Positions 27,075 through 35,436 are shown, counted from the stretch's first letter. The stretch: 64,000 nt of DNA from Halopenitus persicus (GCF_002355635.1 NZ_AP017558.1:558001-622000), one strand, 5' to 3'. A program made the numbers and translations. Notes: generated by a model from the letters alone, not told the origin.

Positions 27075-27677
27075 TTACTCGAAGTTGGAGACGACGTTGT
27101 CGTAGTTGTCGGCGACCTCGTCCCAGTCGACGACCTCGAAGAACGCGTCGATGAACTCGCCGCGCGCCGGGCCGTAATCGTGGTAGTAAGAGTGCTCCCA
27201 GACGTCGAGCGCCAGGATCGGATGGGCACCCCACAGCGCGCCCTGGTCGTGCTTGTCGACCTTCAGGTTGCGCAGCTGCTTGGCTACCGGGTCGTACACG
27301 AGCAGGGCCCAGCCCCCGGCGGCACCGGCAGCGGCCTCGAACTCGCCCTTCCAGGCCTCATACGAGCCGAAGTCCTCGGCGATCCGGTCGGCCAGATCGC
27401 CGTCCGGCTCGCCGCCGCCGTTCGGGGACATGTTGTTCCAGAACAGCGTGTGGAGGTAGTGACCGCTGCCGTTGTGGGTCACGTTCCCGAGCGCGCCCGC
27501 CGTGCTGCCGTAGTCCCCGCTCTCGCGGTTCCCGGCGAGCGTTTCCTCGGCGGCGTTGAGCCCGTTGACGTAGCCCTGATGGTGCGTGTCGTGATGCCAG
27601 GTGAGCACCTGTTCGGAGATGTGCGGTTCGAGCGCGTCGTAGTCGTACGGAAGTGGATCGAGTTCGTGGTCGCTCAT
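27075..27677 (-). CDS. sod: Superoxide dismutase (Mn/Fe type)
   Basis: 200 aa, standard length. Metal ligands are visible as the His in LEPHISEQVLTWHHDTHHQGYV (first helix pair), the His in NVTHNGSGHYLHTLFWNNM, and the Asp and His in LALDVWEHSYYHDY. The N-terminus LDPLPYDYDALEP is typical. Halophilic archaeal enzymes of this group usually use Mn. It removes superoxide in the cytoplasm. A TATA-like CTTTAACA at 27712-27719 on the minus strand suggests its own promoter with a leader of about 15 bases. Confidence 0.97.
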   Translation of the reverse strand: MSDHELDPLPYDYDALEPHISEQVLTWHHDTHHQGYVNGLNAAEETLAGNRESGDYGSTAGALGNVTHNGSGHYLHTLFWNNMSPNGGGEPDGDLADRIAEDFGSYEAWKGEFEAAAGAAGGWALLVYDPVAKQLRNLKVDKHDQGALWGAHPILALDVWEHSYYHDYGPARGEFIDAFFEVVDWDEVADNYDNVVSNFE

Positions 27678-27813
27678 GATTTCACCCAGGATATCGATCG
27701 GTCGCGGTCCTGTTAAAGATTGAGGAGACGTACGCTACCACGACACAAACGGGAGATACCCGCGACGCTGCGCAAACGGACAATTCACACGACGCTGCGC
27801 AACCGTGGGATTT

Positions 27814-27863
27814 GCGCCGCGATGCGGCGCCGCGCTCGAAACGGTGGGACTGGGATTTGAACC
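27814..27863. repeat. 50-bp repeat, copy 1: relic of duplicated tRNA-Ser locus
   Basis: This copy matches 27937-27986 with about one mismatch. It holds a hairpin GCGCCGC-GAT-GCGGCGC (27814-27830), then the last 21 bases of tRNA-Ser (27843-27863). Beyond that the tRNA body is missing, and sequence like the tRNA 5' flank follows (TCGGGACGATC, then TCCCGCCG), as if a tandem duplicate lost its middle. Confidence 0.8.
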
Positions 27864-27936
27864 GAGTCGGGACGATCATCCTCGCACCGCTCGGATGCTG
27901 CGTCCCGCCGGCTTCAAATCCACGCATAAAACTCGC

Positions 27937-27953
27937 GCGCCGCGATGCGGCGC
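27937..27953 (-). terminator. Hairpin downstream of tRNA-Ser
   Basis: Perfect inverted repeat GCGCCGC-GAT-GCGGCGC starting 12 bases past the tRNA 3' end. It may stop transcription or guide 3' processing. A duplicate is at 27814-27830. Confidence 0.5.
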
Positions 27954-27964
27954 CGCGCTCGCAA

Positions 27965-28048
27965 CGGTGGGACTGGGATTTGAACCCAGGAAGCCGTGAG
28001 GCTACCTGCTTTCAAGGCAGGCGCAATGGGCCACTCTGCCATCCCACC
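27965..28048 (-). tRNA. tRNA-Ser (anticodon TGA)
   Basis: 84 bases on the minus strand. The acceptor stem GGTGGGA pairs with TCCCACC, the discriminator is G as required for Ser identity, the anticodon stem-loop is CCTGC-CTTGAAA-GCAGG (anticodon TGA), there is a long variable arm typical of class II tRNA, and the T arm is CTGGGTTCAAATCCCAG. CCA is not encoded. No intron. Confidence 0.95.
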
Positions 28049-28215
28049 TCGGGACGATCGAACGTCGCGGGTGCATCCCGCCGCGTTCGAGGATTGTGAG
28101 AGGGGTGACTAATGGATGTCGGTTGTGGTCGTCGAACGTGTACGTCCCTTCACCGATCGAATCCGGTCGCATCGGCGGTCGGCGAACCGCGACGAACGGA
28201 GGCCACGGGTCCACC

Positions 28216-28977
28216 TCACCCCCGAACGATGGTGAGTTCGCCGGTTCCGTCGTCCTCGTGAACGGCGAGCCCGTGTTCGTGGACGAACGTCGCCGTGTGC
28301 TCGGGGACGACTCGCTCGGCCGCAAATCGAGCCCGCAACAACGGCACGACGTCGAGGAGGTCGCGGCCGGTCTCGATCGTCGGCAGGGACCGGACGAACT
28401 CCACCTCGCCGCCGGCGTCGCGCGTGCGCTCGGCGAGCGTCTGCACGCTCGGGGGGGTGAAGGCGTCCGCGAAGTCGATCGGCTCGGTGAATCCCGCGTA
28501 GTGACACCGTCCGGCGGTCGAGGGACCGAGGATGGTCGTCGCGGTGCGAAGCTTCATCGCCGCCGCGTCGATCACCGACCGGGAGAGGAACGGCGTCGTC
28601 GGCGTGACGATCGCGACCGAGCCGGCCCCCTCCTCGCGGAGCAGGTGGGTCGCCGTGTTGCCGGCGCGGGCGCTGAACGTCGAGCCGACCTGCGGCTCGA
28701 AGCGGACGTCGCTCGCGTCACCCAGGGTATCGGCCACGAGCGCACGCAGCTCGGCCTCGGGTGGGGTTTCGGTACGGGCGTCCGCGGGGAGCTGCTCCTC
28801 GGTCGGATGGTTCACGAGGAGGCTCCCGCCGGACCGGTCGACGGCCCGGACCAGGTCGCGAAGGACGGCCTCGTACAGTTCGCTCGCCTCGGCGGCCGAG
28901 AGCGGGCTCGTCCCCGGCAGGGACGGATAGCCAAGTCCCTCGCGTGGCGGGTCGGCAAGCACCGCGATGACGGTCAT
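28216..28977 (-). CDS. DUF2064/MobA-like nucleotidyltransferase-fold protein
   Basis: 253 aa starting MTVIAVLADPPREGLGYPSL. It has the outline of a GT-A/nucleotidyltransferase fold like DUF2064 proteins: a first strand (VIAVLAD), a helix with the YEAVLRDLVRAV pattern, and a central block GAGSVAIVTPTTPFLSRSVIDAAAMKL at the place where family members have a DxPxL site, here TPTTPF. The second half includes RTATTILGPSTAGRCHYAGF and ETGRDLLDVVPLL. The usual acidic metal site is not obvious, so activity is uncertain. Monocistronic. Confidence 0.6.
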   Translation of the reverse strand: MTVIAVLADPPREGLGYPSLPGTSPLSAAEASELYEAVLRDLVRAVDRSGGSLLVNHPTEEQLPADARTETPPEAELRALVADTLGDASDVRFEPQVGSTFSARAGNTATHLLREEGAGSVAIVTPTTPFLSRSVIDAAAMKLRTATTILGPSTAGRCHYAGFTEPIDFADAFTPPSVQTLAERTRDAGGEVEFVRSLPTIETGRDLLDVVPLLRARFAAERVVPEHTATFVHEHGLAVHEDDGTGELTIVRG

Positions 28978-29045
28978 ACCGGATCTGGTCGCCTCCGCGC
29001 CTTCAACCCCTGGTTTTTAAGCGCCGCGCGGTCGATCCCGCGGAC

Positions 29046-29240
29046 ATGTCCGTGCTCCGTCCGCTGGCCGCGCTCGCGGCCGCCATCGTCGTGCTCGTTC
29101 TCGCCAGCGCCGTCCTCGGCCTCCCGGCCGCGCTGGGGTCGCCGGCCGCCATCGTCACCGCCGCGATCTGTCTGATCGTCGTCGCCGCGATCGTCGCGCT
29201 CGGCGGACGCGAGACCGGCCCGCGAACGCCCTACTGGTGA
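29046..29240 (+). CDS. Small two-helix membrane protein
   Basis: 64 aa. Two hydrophobic helices, about residues 6-26 (LAALAAAIVVLVLASAVLG) and 32-53 (AAIVTAAICLIVVAAIVALGG), with a short RETGPRTPYW tail. A TATA-like TTTTTAAG ends about 26 bases ahead of the ATG, fitting a leaderless transcript. No known function. It lies divergent from the DUF2064-like gene. Confidence 0.65.
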   Translation: MSVLRPLAALAAAIVVLVLASAVLGLPAALGSPAAIVTAAICLIVVAAIVALGGRETGPRTPYW

Positions 29241-29292
29241 TCCGCCTCGGCCTGCTCCGCCCGTAGAGGATCCCCGTTTCGGTGCGTCGGCG

Positions 29293-29928
29293 TCACCGAC
29301 TCCGCCGACCCTTCGTCTGCCGGTAGTCTCGTGCGAGCACGTTCTTCCGAACGTGCTCCAGGAAGGCCCGCTCCTCGGCCTCGTCCATCGCCTCCGGGTC
29401 CCGCATCGGGACGAGCTCGAACCCCCGCCCGCGGATCGTGGTCGCGTGTTCCTCGACGACGTCGAAGGAGTCCGGCGACCGCGTGGTGTACTCGAACGCG
29501 AGCGCCTCCAGCGCGCGCTGACCGACCGGGACGATGATCTGTGGGTTGATCATCCGGATCTCCGCGTCGAGGTAGGGTTCGCAGTTCGCGACCTCCGCGT
29601 CGGTTGCCGCCCGGTCGGGATGGCGACACCGCGTGACGGACGTGAAGAAGACGTTCTGGACGTCCATTGCGACCGTCTCCGGCGGGGACCGAACGAATCC
29701 GAGCTCCCCAAACATCGATCGGATCCGCCGGCCACCCGCGTCGTCGCCGAAGGGAATCCCGGTCGCGTCCGCGCCGGCGCTCGGGCTCCCGCCGACCACG
29801 AGGAACTCGCCGCCGACGTCGCCGTAACCGTGGACCACGGTCGACCGCTCGGCACACAGCGCCGGGCAGTTCTCGCAGTCCGCGTCCATCCCGAAGGGAT
29901 TCTCGAACTCGGTTTGGGCTGCGTCCAC
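29293..29928 (-). CDS. Uracil-DNA glycosylase superfamily protein (family 4-like)
   Basis: Chosen GTG at 29928 gives 211 aa starting with DAAQTEFENPFGMDADCENC; an upstream TTG is less likely. It has the four Cys of a 4Fe-4S site in the family-4 arrangement (CENC near the N-terminus, TRCRHP, NCEPYL). Motif 1 is GGSPSAGADATGIPFGDDAG, similar in place to the family-4 GxxPG...GxPF block. The strand IIVPVGQRALEAL also fits. The C-terminal motif normally HPS/HPA here reads PMRDPEAMDE, without the catalytic His. It may therefore be a divergent repair enzyme or a non-catalytic relative. Confidence 0.75.
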   Translation of the reverse strand: MDAAQTEFENPFGMDADCENCPALCAERSTVVHGYGDVGGEFLVVGGSPSAGADATGIPFGDDAGGRRIRSMFGELGFVRSPPETVAMDVQNVFFTSVTRCRHPDRAATDAEVANCEPYLDAEIRMINPQIIVPVGQRALEALAFEYTTRSPDSFDVVEEHATTIRGRGFELVPMRDPEAMDEAEERAFLEHVRKNVLARDYRQTKGRRSR

Positions 29929-30098
29929 GCCGGCGGGTTGGCGGGCGAGCGCCAAAAGCTCACGTGATCGTTCTCGAAACGTCTATGGCGGACGTCCGAA
30001 CCGACGCGTCGATCGTCGACGAGTCTGTCGATATATGCATATATGTACGTTATCACCCCACAAGATTTATGACGAGAACCGTGACACATCGAGACGAT

Positions 30099-30260
30099 AT
30101 GCCCGACTGTCAGAACTGCGGAACGTTCGTCACGCCGGCGTACGCACGCGTTTTCACGCCGAACGAGATCGACGAACCGCGCGTCTGTCCGAGCTGCGAG
30201 GACGCCGTTCGTGACGGTGCGGACGTCAGGAGCGCCCGATCGACGCGAAACACCGGCTGA
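30099..30260 (+). CDS. Small CxxC zinc-finger protein
   Basis: 53 aa from ATG 30099. Two CxxC pairs (CQNCGTFV and CPSCEDAV) about 30 residues apart form a likely zinc ribbon, joined by the segment VTPAYARVFTPNEIDEPRV. Similar short zinc-finger proteins are frequent in haloarchaea. A TATA-like GATTTATG about 30 bases upstream supports a leaderless start here rather than the in-frame ATG at 30069. Function unknown; nucleic-acid or protein contacts are possible. Confidence 0.75.
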   Translation: MPDCQNCGTFVTPAYARVFTPNEIDEPRVCPSCEDAVRDGADVRSARSTRNTG

Positions 30261-30383
30261 GAACGACCGGATCGACCGGTTGAGAACTGGGGCGGGGTAT
30301 CGAGGGAACTCGATCGGTCCAGTGAAACTTCGCGGTGACGGTAACCGGTCGGGGCGACCGGCGTGGCGATCGAACCGGTCGAG

Positions 30384-30650
30384 TCAGGCGACCCGGTACT
30401 CCTCGCCCTGCTGCTGGATGAACTCCTCGTTTCGCAGGGTTTTGAGGATGCCGTACAGCGAGATCTTCTTCATTCCGAGCGACTCGGCCATCTCGCCGAC
30501 CGTGGCGCGGCGATTGGTCGTGAGATACAGGTACACCAGCTTCGCTCGCGGCGACTGCAACTCCGGCGGGAGCGACAGCGCGGATCCCGTTCCGGCGTCG
30601 GTTTCGATCATCACCTGTTCCAAATCCTTCGACGATAATAAATCCCCCAT
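30384..30650 (-). CDS. Small winged-helix regulator (MarR/TrmB-like)
   Basis: 88 aa, or 75 aa if it starts at the internal ATG (30611). The core is a winged helix: LPPELQSPRAKLVYLYLTTN, then RRATVGEMAESLGMKKISLYGILKTLRNEEFI with the helix-turn-helix, and a wing QQQGEEYRVA. It has no ligand domain. Homologues are common in haloarchaea as stand-alone DNA-binding proteins. It lies between the zinc-finger gene and the sdh operon, on the same strand as sdh but about 200 bases downstream, so co-transcription is possible but not shown. Confidence 0.8.
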   Translation of the reverse strand: MGDLLSSKDLEQVMIETDAGTGSALSLPPELQSPRAKLVYLYLTTNRRATVGEMAESLGMKKISLYGILKTLRNEEFIQQQGEEYRVA

Positions 30651-30847
30651 TCAACGATCGTCGAAAATCCGGGACAGAGGCGGTACACGCCCGAACGGCT
30701 GCGGTATCGCCGACTGCCACGGTCCCGATCCGCGTCGGCGGCGCGGTTGACGCGTCGATCGACCGGCAACGCTTCGACCGACGTCGTATGTGTCGTGTGA
30801 ATACGTTACACGGAGTCTCGCGGGCGATCAGCAGACGGTTGCGCCGG

Positions 30848-32710
30848 TCAGTACGACCGGACCTTCGGCTCGTAGCGTTTGTTCTCGCCCTCGAGGATGA
30901 CCGGCCGGTACCAGAGGTCCGGATCCCCGTCGTTCCAGGAGATGAGCGTGTGTTTCAGCCAGTTCTCGTCGTCGCGGATCTGGTTCTCCTTGCGCCAGTG
31001 GGCGCCGCGGAACTCGTTTCGCGCGAGCGCGCCCATCGTCAGCGCCTCGGCGATGTCGAGGATGTTCCGCGTCTCCAGGGTGTGCAGGAGGTCGGTGTTG
31101 AACGTCCGCGAGGGGTCCGAGACGCCGACGTCGTCGTATCGGTCTCGCGCCTCACGGAGGTCAACGAGGGCCTCCTTCAGCCCCTCCTCCTCGCGGAAGA
31201 CGTTCACGTTCGCGGTCATCGTCTCCTGGACGGCCGACCGGATCTCGGCGTGGTTTACGCCGTCGCCCTCGAGCAGCTCCTCGACCTGCGCGACCTCGCG
31301 GTCGACGGCGATCTCGAGCACGGCGTCCGGATCGGTGACCGCCTCGCCGCCATCTGCGGCCGCGTCGGCGGTCGATTCCGCGTCGGCACCGGCCGCACGC
31401 TCCCCGAGCGTGACCGGGGCCTCGAAGTCGGCGTCCTCGTAGTCGCCGCGCTTGCCGGTCTCGATCTCGGGCTCCTCGAACTCCTCGCCGGCTGCGTGGT
31501 GACCGGCCAGCTTTCCGAAGACGATGAGCTCCGGCAGCGCGTTCCCGCCGAGGCGGTTCGCGCCGTGGACCGACGCACACGCGCACTCGCCGACGGCGTA
31601 GAGGCCGTCGACGCAGGTCTGGCCGTACTCGTTCGTCTCGATGCCGCCCATCGCGTAGTGCTGACCCGGCTTGACCGGCATCGGCTCCTCGAGGCCGTCG
31701 ACGCCCTCGAAGTCCTCCGCGAGGTGGAGGATGTTCTCCAGCCGGTCGAGGATCCGGTCCTCGCCGAGGTGACGCATGTCGAGGTGGACGTACTCGTCCT
31801 CGATGCCGCGTCCCTCGTTGACCTCGGTCAGCTCGGCGCGGGCGACGACGTCGCGGCTCGCCAGCTCGCCGTCGTTGTTGGCGTAGCCGTGCTCGAACAT
31901 GAACCGTTCGCCCTCGCCGTTGTACAGGATGCCGCCCTCGCCGCGAACGCCCTCGGAGATGAGCACGCCGGTGGAGGGCAGCGTCGTGGGATGGAACTGG
32001 ATGAACTCCATGTCCTCCATCGGAACCCCGGCGCGGTAGGCCATCGCGACGCCGTCGCCGGTGTTGGCGACCGCGTTCGTCGTGTGGTCGAAGACCTGGC
32101 CCATTCCGCCGGTCGCGAGGATGACCCCGTCACGGGCACGGAACCCGGCGATCTCGCCGGACCGGATCTCGTAGCCGACCACGCCGTGACAGCTCCGGTC
32201 GGTCGGATCGTCCTCGTCGGTGACCGCGAGGTTCATCACGTGCCACTCGTCGTAGACCTCGATGCCGCGTTTGACCACCTGCTCGTACATCGTGTGCAGC
32301 AGCTGGTGGCCGGTCTCCGCGCCGGCGTAGGTGGTCCGCGGGAACGAGAGGCCGCCGAACGGCCGCTGGGAGACCGTGCCGTCCTCCTCGCGGGAGAAGG
32401 CCATTCCCCAGTGTTCGAGCTGGATCGTCTCCTTGGGGCTCTCCCGACAGAGCGCCTCGATCGCCGGCGCGTCGCCGAGGTAGTCCGACCCCTTCATCGT
32501 GTCGTAGGCGTGGTCCTCCCAGGAGTCGCCGTCGCGGATGGCCGCGTTGATGCCGCCCTCCGCGGCGCCGGTGTGTGACCGCACCGGGTGAAGCTTCGAG
32601 ACGATCGCCACGTCGGCGCCGGCCTCCTGGGCCGCGATGGCCGCTCTGAGCCCGGCACCGCCCGCGCCGACCACGATCACGTCGTGTTCGTAGGTTGTGT
32701 TGGATGCCAT
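30848..32710 (-). CDS. sdhA: Succinate dehydrogenase flavoprotein subunit
   Basis: 620 aa. The FAD-binding Rossmann motif is VVGAGGAGLRAAIAAQEAG near residue 14, and the covalent-FAD His lies in VRSHTGAAEGGINAA. Substrate and FAD blocks include MEDMEFIQFHPTTLPSTGVL, ILYNGEGERFMFEHGY, HYAMGGIETNEYGQT and GANRLGGNALPELIVFG. The C-terminal helical domain ends YRPVILEGENKRYEPKVRSY. There is an Ala/Asp-rich halophilic insert near residue 440. It oxidises succinate to fumarate on the inner face of the membrane. It is the last gene of sdhCDBA, 28 bases after sdhB. Confidence 0.97.
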   Translation of the reverse strand: MASNTTYEHDVIVVGAGGAGLRAAIAAQEAGADVAIVSKLHPVRSHTGAAEGGINAAIRDGDSWEDHAYDTMKGSDYLGDAPAIEALCRESPKETIQLEHWGMAFSREEDGTVSQRPFGGLSFPRTTYAGAETGHQLLHTMYEQVVKRGIEVYDEWHVMNLAVTDEDDPTDRSCHGVVGYEIRSGEIAGFRARDGVILATGGMGQVFDHTTNAVANTGDGVAMAYRAGVPMEDMEFIQFHPTTLPSTGVLISEGVRGEGGILYNGEGERFMFEHGYANNDGELASRDVVARAELTEVNEGRGIEDEYVHLDMRHLGEDRILDRLENILHLAEDFEGVDGLEEPMPVKPGQHYAMGGIETNEYGQTCVDGLYAVGECACASVHGANRLGGNALPELIVFGKLAGHHAAGEEFEEPEIETGKRGDYEDADFEAPVTLGERAAGADAESTADAAADGGEAVTDPDAVLEIAVDREVAQVEELLEGDGVNHAEIRSAVQETMTANVNVFREEEGLKEALVDLREARDRYDDVGVSDPSRTFNTDLLHTLETRNILDIAEALTMGALARNEFRGAHWRKENQIRDDENWLKHTLISWNDGDPDLWYRPVILEGENKRYEPKVRSY

Positions 32711-32738
32711 TGTTGTGGTGTGTTCGAAGCCGGGTGAG

Positions 32739-33626
32739 TCACCAGAACTTCAGATTGTTTTTGACCGCTTCCCGTTTCAGTTCCTGGATGTGTTCGGTGA
32801 GCGGGATGTCCTTCGGGCAGACCTCGGTACAGGAGAACTGGGTCTGACACCGCCAGACGCCGTGTTCCTGCTCGATGATCTCGAGCCGCTCCCGTTTCCG
32901 CGATTCGCCCTCCCGCTCGTCCATCGCGAACCGGTACGCCTTGTTGAGCGCCGCGGGGCCGAGATACTGGTTGTCGCCGGCGGCGATGTTACACGATGAC
33001 ATACAGGCGCCACACCAGATACACCGCGTGGACATCTTCACCGTCTCGCGGTTCGCCCGGCTCTGGCGCTGCTCCTCGAGTTCGTCCTCGGGCAGCTCGT
33101 CCGCGTCGAAGTACGGCTCGACGGCGTCCATCTGGTCGTAGAAGTGCTGCATATCCACCACGAGGTCCTTCCGGACGTCGGCGTGTGGCAGCGGCTCGAT
33201 CCGGACCGGGTCCGACAGATCGGACAACTGGGTCTTACACGCCAGCCGCTGTTGCCCGTTCACGAACATCGCGTCGGAGCCGCAGACGGCCTGCCGGCAG
33301 GAGTGCCGGAAGGTCAGCGAGGAGTCGTAGGTGTCACGCGCGTAGATGAGCGCGTCGAGGACCGTCATCCCCTTCTCGAAGGGGACGTGGAACTCGTCGA
33401 ATCGAGGTTCCTGTTTCCCCTCGACCTCGGGGTCGAAGCGGAACACCTTCAGCTCGCGCGTGTCCTCGCCGGCGAGGGGGTCCGCCTCGGCGGCCTCACG
33501 CTCGCGTTCAGCGGCGCGCTCGGCCTTCTTCTCGCGTCGGAGGTCGCCCTTCGAGGGCTCCTCCTCGGCGTCCGGTTCGGTCTCCGCGTCCGTCTCGTCG
33601 GTCTGTTGTGGAACTTGCGTGCTCAT
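32739..33626 (-). CDS. sdhB: Succinate dehydrogenase iron-sulfur subunit
   Basis: 295 aa. After a charged halophilic leader of about 45 residues comes the [2Fe-2S] ferredoxin domain with CRQAVCGSD and a further Cys in RLACKT; the Asp in the CGSD motif replaces the third Cys, as in other SdhB. The C-terminal domain has CIWCGACMSSC and CQTQFSCTEVCPKDIP for the [4Fe-4S] and [3Fe-4S] clusters. It carries electrons from FAD to quinone. It lies 11 bases after sdhD in the operon. Confidence 0.96.
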   Translation of the reverse strand: MSTQVPQQTDETDAETEPDAEEEPSKGDLRREKKAERAAEREREAAEADPLAGEDTRELKVFRFDPEVEGKQEPRFDEFHVPFEKGMTVLDALIYARDTYDSSLTFRHSCRQAVCGSDAMFVNGQQRLACKTQLSDLSDPVRIEPLPHADVRKDLVVDMQHFYDQMDAVEPYFDADELPEDELEEQRQSRANRETVKMSTRCIWCGACMSSCNIAAGDNQYLGPAALNKAYRFAMDEREGESRKRERLEIIEQEHGVWRCQTQFSCTEVCPKDIPLTEHIQELKREAVKNNLKFW

Positions 33627-33636
33627 GCTCAGTACC

Positions 33637-34008
33637 TCACAGGGGGACGCCTCCGGCCCAGGCGTTCGCGGTGCGGACGCCCTGCACGATCAGGACGACG
33701 CTCGCGACGATCAGCGTCGCCTTGACGGCCTGCTTCTTGCGGCCGGTTAGCCCCTGGTTGATCAACGCGTTGTAGACCCCGTTGACGCCGTGGAACGTCG
33801 CCGTCAGGAGGAACAGGATCATCAGCGAGTAGTAGCTCAGCGTCTCCATCCGGGCCTGGCTCACGATGAACGAGACCTCGTCGGCGTGGTTGACGAAGTG
33901 GAGGAGGAAGAAGTGGAACGCCAACACGACGATGAGGAAGGCGGCCGTGATCCGCTGGAGCAGCCACATCGTTCCGCCGGGGGTGAACGAGGAGTAGCGT
34001 TCCGCCAT
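33637..34008 (-). CDS. sdhD: Succinate dehydrogenase membrane anchor subunit D
   Basis: 123 aa with three membrane helices: TAAFLIVVLAFHFFLLHFVNH (two His that may ligate haem), YYSLMILFLLTATFHGVNGVY and KATLIVASVVLIVQGV. The start MAERYSSFTPGGTMWLLQRI is typical for haloarchaea. It is encoded two bases after the sdhC stop. Together with SdhC it anchors the dehydrogenase and forms the quinone site. Confidence 0.9.
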   Translation of the reverse strand: MAERYSSFTPGGTMWLLQRITAAFLIVVLAFHFFLLHFVNHADEVSFIVSQARMETLSYYSLMILFLLTATFHGVNGVYNALINQGLTGRKKQAVKATLIVASVVLIVQGVRTANAWAGGVPL

Positions 34009-34009
34009 C

Positions 34010-34435
34010 TCAGAACGCCCCCGCGAGGAACGTCGGGACCGACGCGACCGTGATGAGTCCCGTCAGGATCAACGACGCGTAGAAGCTCTTGTCCTGCGAT
34101 TCCAGTCCGATGCCGAGGTCGATGAACAGCAGCCGGGTTCCGTTGAGGATGTGGAACACGGCCACCGCGAGAAGCCCGACCTCGAGGATCCGGACGAGCA
34201 GCAGCTCCTCGAGGGTGACGATCGTCTGGGTGTAGACGTCGTCGCCCGCCTGCAGAACTGCGGCCTCCTGACCGGACGCCGGGATCGCGGTGCTCAGCAC
34301 GGCGATGTGGGTGAACAGATAGCCCACAAGCACCCAGCCGGTGAACTTGTGGAAGATCCAGGCCCACATCCCCGCGCGGAACTCCCGCCAGCGGCCGAAG
34401 TCCTCGATGAGGCCCCGATTGTGCGACTGACTCAT
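34010..34435 (-). CDS. sdhC: Succinate dehydrogenase cytochrome b556 subunit
   Basis: 141 aa with three helices. [25 protein letters not shown] carries the SdhC signature (HKxTG) with haem-ligand His candidates; then [26 protein letters not shown]; then [19 protein letters not shown]. It is first in the sdhCDBA operon. A TATA-like CTACTTTACC on the minus strand around 34470 gives a probable promoter for the whole operon. Confidence 0.93.
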   Translation of the reverse strand: MSQSHNRGLIEDFGRWREFRAGMWAWIFHKFTGWVLVGYLFTHIAVLSTAIPASGQEAAVLQAGDDVYTQTIVTLEELLLVRILEVGLLAVAVFHILNGTRLLFIDLGIGLESQDKSFYASLILTGLITVASVPTFLAGAF

Positions 34436-34500
34436 ACCGTTCGTGCGTCAGTCCCCAGCAGGTAAAGTAGTTACTAACCCGCCGGCGCGTCGAGGGACGG

Positions 34501-35310
34501 CTACCGCTGGTGGACCCAGAACTGCTCGCTCTCGGTGGTCTCCTTTTTGAATATCGGGACCTCCTCCTTCAGCCGGTCGATGCCGTCGGCGACGGTTCGA
34601 AACGCCTCCTCGCGGTGCCCCGCGAGGACGACGACGAAGACGATGTCCTCCCCGTCCGGGATCACCCCGGTCCGGTGGTGCAACAGGACCCGGAACACCC
34701 CGTCCCGCTCCTCGAGCTCGGTCGCGATCGCGTCCAGCCGGTCGGCGGCGACGCCCTCGTAGGCCTCGAAGGCCAGCTGGCTCGTTCGGTCGTCGTCCGG
34801 CGCGTCCTTGGCCCGAACCCGCCCCGTGAACGACGCGATGGCTCCCGACCGCTCCGCCATCGGGTCGGCCTTCGCGCGATCGATCAATTCCTCCAACGTG
34901 ATCCACGGTTCGGCCGTCTCGAGCGCCGCCAGCAGGTCCCCGACGTCGATCTCGGATGGCGACGTGACGGTCGCGATCACGTCGCCCGGGACGTCCGCCG
35001 CACTCCGGTCATCGCCGACGAGGACCGTGGGTACTCGAAGCCGCGTCTCGCCCGTGATCACCGCGTAATCATACGCGGGCGCGAACCGGTCGAGCAGGGT
35101 CGTGAGGTCGGCGTCGGCGTCCGTCCCGGCTGCGCCGGCGCTCCAATCACCCTCGGGGGTGAATCGAACCGTGGCAGCAGCGGCCGCCTCCGTCGGTTCG
35201 ATGCCGGCATCCTCGACGCGGTCGATCCGGACGACACCCCCCTCGAGACGGTCGGTCAGGCGCGTCGCTAGCGAGCCGGCGTCGGGGCCGAGAATGGCGA
35301 TCGGTTGCAT
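34501..35310 (-). CDS. moaE: MobB-MoaE fusion: molybdopterin synthase catalytic subunit with N-terminal MobB-like domain
   Basis: 269 aa from ATG 35310 (MQPIAILGPDAGSLATRL). Residues 1-125 resemble the MobB nucleotide-binding domain but with a loose P-loop (GPDAGSL). Residues about 135-269 are MoaE: SGAIASFTGRVRAKDAP, LAFEAYEGVAADRLDAI, VLLHHRTGVIPDGEDIVFVVV and the active-site Lys block RLKEEVPIFKKE, ending W-V-H-Q-R. It adds sulfur to precursor Z to form molybdopterin. The same fusion is known in Haloferax volcanii, where the ubiquitin-like SAMP1 serves as the sulfur carrier. No other molybdenum gene is in the window. Confidence 0.9.
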   Translation of the reverse strand: MQPIAILGPDAGSLATRLTDRLEGGVVRIDRVEDAGIEPTEAAAAATVRFTPEGDWSAGAAGTDADADLTTLLDRFAPAYDYAVITGETRLRVPTVLVGDDRSAADVPGDVIATVTSPSEIDVGDLLAALETAEPWITLEELIDRAKADPMAERSGAIASFTGRVRAKDAPDDDRTSQLAFEAYEGVAADRLDAIATELEERDGVFRVLLHHRTGVIPDGEDIVFVVVLAGHREEAFRTVADGIDRLKEEVPIFKKETTESEQFWVHQR

Positions 35311-35375
35311 ACCCGAACCGGAGCGATCCACGGGTTTAGGGTTTTCCCGTGGAGTGAAGTGACTCGGTCGGTCAA

Positions 35376-35436
35376 GCGAAGTGATTCATCCCGCCGAGCG
35401 AAGTGATTCATCCCGCCGAGCGAAGTGATTCATCCG
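35376..35436. repeat. 22-bp tandem repeat, about 2.8 copies
   Basis: Unit starts GCGAAGTGATTCATCCCGCC; copies begin at 35376, 35398 and 35420. The last partial copy runs into the stop codon of the sulfatase-like gene. A looser related copy (GTGAAGTGACTCGGTCGGTC) precedes it. Confidence 0.85.

Noticed and set aside
27843-27863. Second tRNA-Ser gene
   Set aside because: Only the last 21 bases match; there is no anticodon arm or 5' acceptor strand, so it is a relic.
30788-32578. Long plus-strand open frame opposite sdhA
   Set aside because: Antisense shadow; sdhA on the minus strand has all FAD-binding and catalytic motifs.
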